A stretch of 7,460 nucleotides of DNA, from NCBI GenBank assembly GCA_903893935.1, contig CAITOD010000044.1, positions 1 through 7,460 on the forward strand. The letters are read 5' to 3'. Shown here piece by piece: positions 5,784 to 7,460 of this stretch; the first letter of the stretch is position 1, and each line of letters starts with the position of its first letter. A program made the translations under genes and the position numbers. The notes beneath the pieces are model-generated. The model ran no database searches, was not told where the DNA came from, and was given only the letters and a program-made list of their open reading frames with translations. The stretch comes from an uncultured Sphingomonadales bacterium (lineage in GTDB: Bacteria > Pseudomonadota > Alphaproteobacteria > Sphingomonadales > Sphingomonadaceae).

Positions 5784-6497
5784 TTATTCCTCGGGGCTTT
5801 GCGGCGTGGCGGTTTCGCTGGCCAGCACGAGGCCGGTGCTGGCTTGCGCCACTTGCAGATAGGGCACCGGGTTGACCGCTTCGCCGCCGATGCGCACTTC
5901 GTAATGGAGGTGCGGGCCGGTCGAGCGGCCGGTCGAGCCGACATACCCGATCACGTCGCCTCTGTGGACATGCTGGCCTTCGGCAACCGCGATGCGCGAC
6001 ATATGGCCATAGCGTGTTTCAAGATTGGCGCCGTGTTCGATTTCGACGCACAGGCCGTAGCCGCCAAACCAGTCGGCGTGGCCGATCACCCCGTCAGCGG
6101 TGGCGTGGATCGGCGTGCCGGTCGATGCGGGCAGATCGACGCCTTTGTGCATGCGAAAGCCGCCGAGCACAGGATGCATGCGCATGCCGAAGCTGCTGCT
6201 CATCGCGCGGGTGCTGCTGATCGGCACCAGCATCGGGATCGAGGCAGAACCGGTGTCGGCGATATTGGCCGAGCCCATGCCGGTATAAGGCTGCCCGTTG
6301 TCGAGCGCGCGCCAGTTGGCAAACAGCTGGCGGAATTCGGAGTCGCCTGTGGTGACCGCAGTGCCGTTGCGGGCGGCCTCGGCGGCGCGCAGCGGCGACG
6401 TGATATCGGCTGAGGCGGCGCTGCTGGCCAAAGCCGGTTGAGCAATCAGGCCAATCGTAAGGCCTAGCGCGACAGTGAGAAACCGGTTCAGCAGCAT
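5784..6497 (-). CDS. Secreted M23 (LytM-type) peptidoglycan endopeptidase
   Basis: M23 zinc metallopeptidases cut peptide cross-links of peptidoglycan in the periplasm. From the ATG at 6497 the protein has 237 aa. A signal peptide is evident (MLLNRF, a hydrophobic core VALGLTIGLIA, cleavage after ALA at residue 24), followed by a linker of about 75 residues with low-complexity Ala, Ser and Thr. The catalytic domain covers roughly residues 90-215. It begins SSSFGMRMHPVLGG and has HKGVD (H117, D121), YGHMS (H165) and PHLHYEV (H196, H198). All the zinc and catalytic positions of active LytM enzymes are therefore present, in contrast to degenerate EnvC/NlpD-type activators. No LysM or coiled-coil domain is seen. 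An in-frame GTG at 6536 would lengthen the N-terminus by 13 residues and has AGG 8 nt upstream, so it cannot be excluded. The ATG is preferred because it gives a compact signal peptide. The gene follows the DUF455 gene by about 156 bp on the same strand. Confidence 0.9.
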   Translation of the reverse strand: MLLNRFLTVALGLTIGLIAQPALASSAASADITSPLRAAEAARNGTAVTTGDSEFRQLFANWRALDNGQPYTGMGSANIADTGSASIPMLVPISSTRAMSSSFGMRMHPVLGGFRMHKGVDLPASTGTPIHATADGVIGHADWFGGYGLCVEIEHGANLETRYGHMSRIAVAEGQHVHRGDVIGYVGSTGRSTGPHLHYEVRIGGEAVNPVPYLQVAQASTGLVLASETATPQSPEE

Positions 6498-6653
6498 TAA
6501 CTTTTGCGCACCCTTGTTTGCCCGTCGGGCAGCCACGGTTGTGACCTGACCCGATGGTTACCGGCTGGTGTCGGGCTTGGCCCGATCACACGAACGAGGC
6601 ACGTGTTTGCCCCACCCCCGGTGCGATCGCAGGTGTACGGGGCGGTGTTGCGT
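6498..6653. other. Intergenic region between DUF455 and M23 genes
   Basis: About 156 bp without a recognised gene. It holds small inverted repeats: TCGGGC-TTG-GCCCGA at 6571-6585, GTTGC/GCAAC near the DUF455 stop, and GCCCG-T-CGGGC just upstream of the M23 start. None is followed by a T-run on either strand, so I do not call terminators. They could be leader structure of the M23 mRNA. I see no clear -35/-10 pair, so whether M23 has its own promoter or is co-transcribed with DUF455 is open. Confidence 0.4.
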
Positions 6654-7445
6654 TCAGGCAACCCCTGACATGAATTCACACGACAGACCGGCTGATCGAC
6701 GCGCCGAGTCGTTGAACGGCGGCTTAACCGAGCCACGAAAATGGCGCGCGACCAGCGTTTTCCATGATTCGGGCGGCGAATCCCCGCGTTCGCCACACAC
6801 CTTGACAAAGTGGCTGGTGCCAAGCCCGACATGGCGAATCTCGTCGTTATAGATGCGCTGGAGTATGCGCGCACTGCGCAAGTCGCCACCCACGGTGAAC
6901 CGGTCAATCGTTAACGGCGTGACATCGAGTCCGCGCGCTTCGAGCACCATTGGCACCACGGCCAGCCGCGCGGCCACATCGTGCGCGGTCTCGCGCGCGG
7001 CGTCCCACAGTCCATCGTGCGCGGGCAGCGCGCCATAGTGGCTGCCGAGCGTGACCAGCCGCCGCGCGAGCAGCGAAAAATGCATCGCCTCGTCGGCCGC
7101 CACCGACAGCCAGTCGCTGACAAAGCGTTCGCCGCGTTCGCCGCCAAACCGCCCTGCCGCATCGAGCGCGAGATCGATCGCGACGAATTCGATATGCGCG
7201 AGCGCGTGCAGCAGCGCGATCCGCCCGCGTTCCGACCCGCCGCGCCCGCGCTTGGGCATGGCATTGGGGGGCAGCAGCACGGGCTGATCGGGGCGCGCGG
7301 GCGTGTCGGGCATGGCCACGTCGAAACGCGGGGCCAATCGCGCGGCCGCCCAGTCGCGCGCCACGCGGCGCGTTGCCATCACTTTGGCGCGCGGATCGGC
7401 GGTCAGCATGGCGGCGCGGATGGCGCGCGCGATGCTTTGCGTCAC
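6654..7445 (-). CDS. DUF455 family ferritin-like protein
   Basis: The 263-aa product belongs to the DUF455 family, proteins with a ferritin-like four-helix bundle whose function is not established. Diagnostic stretches include HIEFVAIDLALDA (84-96), SDWLSVAADEAMHFSLLARR (110-129), HYGALPAHDGLWDAA (136-150), VPMVLEARGLDVTP (164-177) and RIYNDEIRHVGLG (197-209). The four helices offer E86, E119 with H122, E169, and E202 with H205. That is the classic pattern for a dinuclear metal site, Glu on helices 1 and 3 and ExxH on helices 2 and 4, so metal binding is likely but unproven. There is no signal peptide, so it should be cytoplasmic. The start is a GTG whose bases overlap a probable TGA of an upstream gene (GTGA), and the N-terminus gives the usual length, so it is preferred over the ATG at 7407-7409. 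M23 lies downstream on the same strand. Confidence 0.88.
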   Translation of the reverse strand: MTQSIARAIRAAMLTADPRAKVMATRRVARDWAAARLAPRFDVAMPDTPARPDQPVLLPPNAMPKRGRGGSERGRIALLHALAHIEFVAIDLALDAAGRFGGERGERFVSDWLSVAADEAMHFSLLARRLVTLGSHYGALPAHDGLWDAARETAHDVAARLAVVPMVLEARGLDVTPLTIDRFTVGGDLRSARILQRIYNDEIRHVGLGTSHFVKVCGERGDSPPESWKTLVARHFRGSVKPPFNDSARRSAGLSCEFMSGVA

Positions 7446-7460
7446 AGCACTTCGGCGGCG
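7442..7460 (-). CDS. Probable end of an upstream gene (last few codons only)
   Basis: On the - strand, entering from the window edge, GCC GCC GAA GTG CTG TGA would be the last codons of another gene, ending Ala-Ala-Glu-Val-Leu. Its TGA overlaps the DUF455 GTG by four bases, a common arrangement in co-translated operons. Too little is present to name it. A thiol peroxidase/peroxiredoxin would fit this kind of C-terminus and the neighbourhood of DUF455 as I recall it in sphingomonads, but that is a guess. Confidence 0.3.

Noticed and set aside
5327..5944. 205-aa open frame on the - strand crossing the promoter region, BON gene and terminator
   Set aside because: It would read through the strong terminator hairpin and the BON gene in antisense and overlaps the M23 3' end; the product is low complexity.
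5799..6413. 204-aa open frame on the + strand opposite the M23 peptidase
   Set aside because: Antisense to a gene with all catalytic residues; no ribosome binding site or domain was noticed.
6571..6585. TCGGGC-TTG-GCCCGA hairpin as a terminator between DUF455 and M23
   Set aside because: The stem is only 6 bp and is not followed by a T-run on either strand, so it was kept only as a note on the intergenic region.
1..7460. CRISPR array, tRNA, rRNA, insertion sequence or prophage
   Set aside because: No regularly spaced repeats, no cloverleaf-like segments, no transposase, integrase or phage protein among the supported genes, and no terminal inverted repeats around the P450 operon that I could see by eye.

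Overview
The window looks like a piece of an alphaproteobacterial chromosome, most likely a sphingomonad (Novosphingobium or a relative). The evidence is the high G+C, the bamA-skp-fabZ order, the style of the proteins (a long OmpH/Skp, a GalU beginning MTAPIERKPIRKAVFPVAG) and a DUF455 ferritin-like protein near an M23 peptidase. The taxonomic call is from recalled family resemblance, not from a search.

Left part, + strand (1-2397): the end of bamA (outer-membrane beta-barrel assembly), then skp/ompH (periplasmic chaperone for outer-membrane proteins), fabZ (hydroxyacyl-ACP dehydratase) and, after a 96-bp gap with an AT-rich patch, galU (UDP-glucose pyrophosphorylase). bamA, skp and fabZ are packed with a 1-nt overlap and a 7-nt gap and should be one transcript. 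Together these genes form an envelope-biogenesis block: outer-membrane protein folding, fatty acids for phospholipid and lipid A, and sugar nucleotides for polysaccharide.

Middle part, - strand (2406-5261): a two-gene operon. Its first gene is an AMP-forming acyl-CoA synthetase and its second a soluble cytochrome P450 that resembles the CYP108 family (P450terp type). They are 6 nt apart, and the P450 ribosome binding site lies inside the end of the synthetase gene. The 177-bp region upstream has a probable promoter with a 20-bp inverted repeat in its spacer, which is a candidate operator. This is the accessory, catabolic-looking part of the window. It ends tail to tail with galU, 8 bp apart, without a visible terminator.

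Right part (5439-7460): a 78-aa stand-alone BON-domain protein on the + strand closes with a strong bidirectional terminator. On the - strand are a secreted LytM-type M23 peptidase with a full active site and, upstream of it, a DUF455 ferritin-like protein with an intact set of possible diiron ligands. That gene starts with a GTG overlapping the probable stop codon of another gene that runs off the window edge.

Most of the window is ordinary core genome. I found no CRISPR array, tRNA, rRNA, insertion sequence or phage gene, and nothing that amounts to a new multi-gene system. The best leads are the synthetase-P450 operon with its palindromic operator candidate, the signal-less BON protein and the DUF455 protein.
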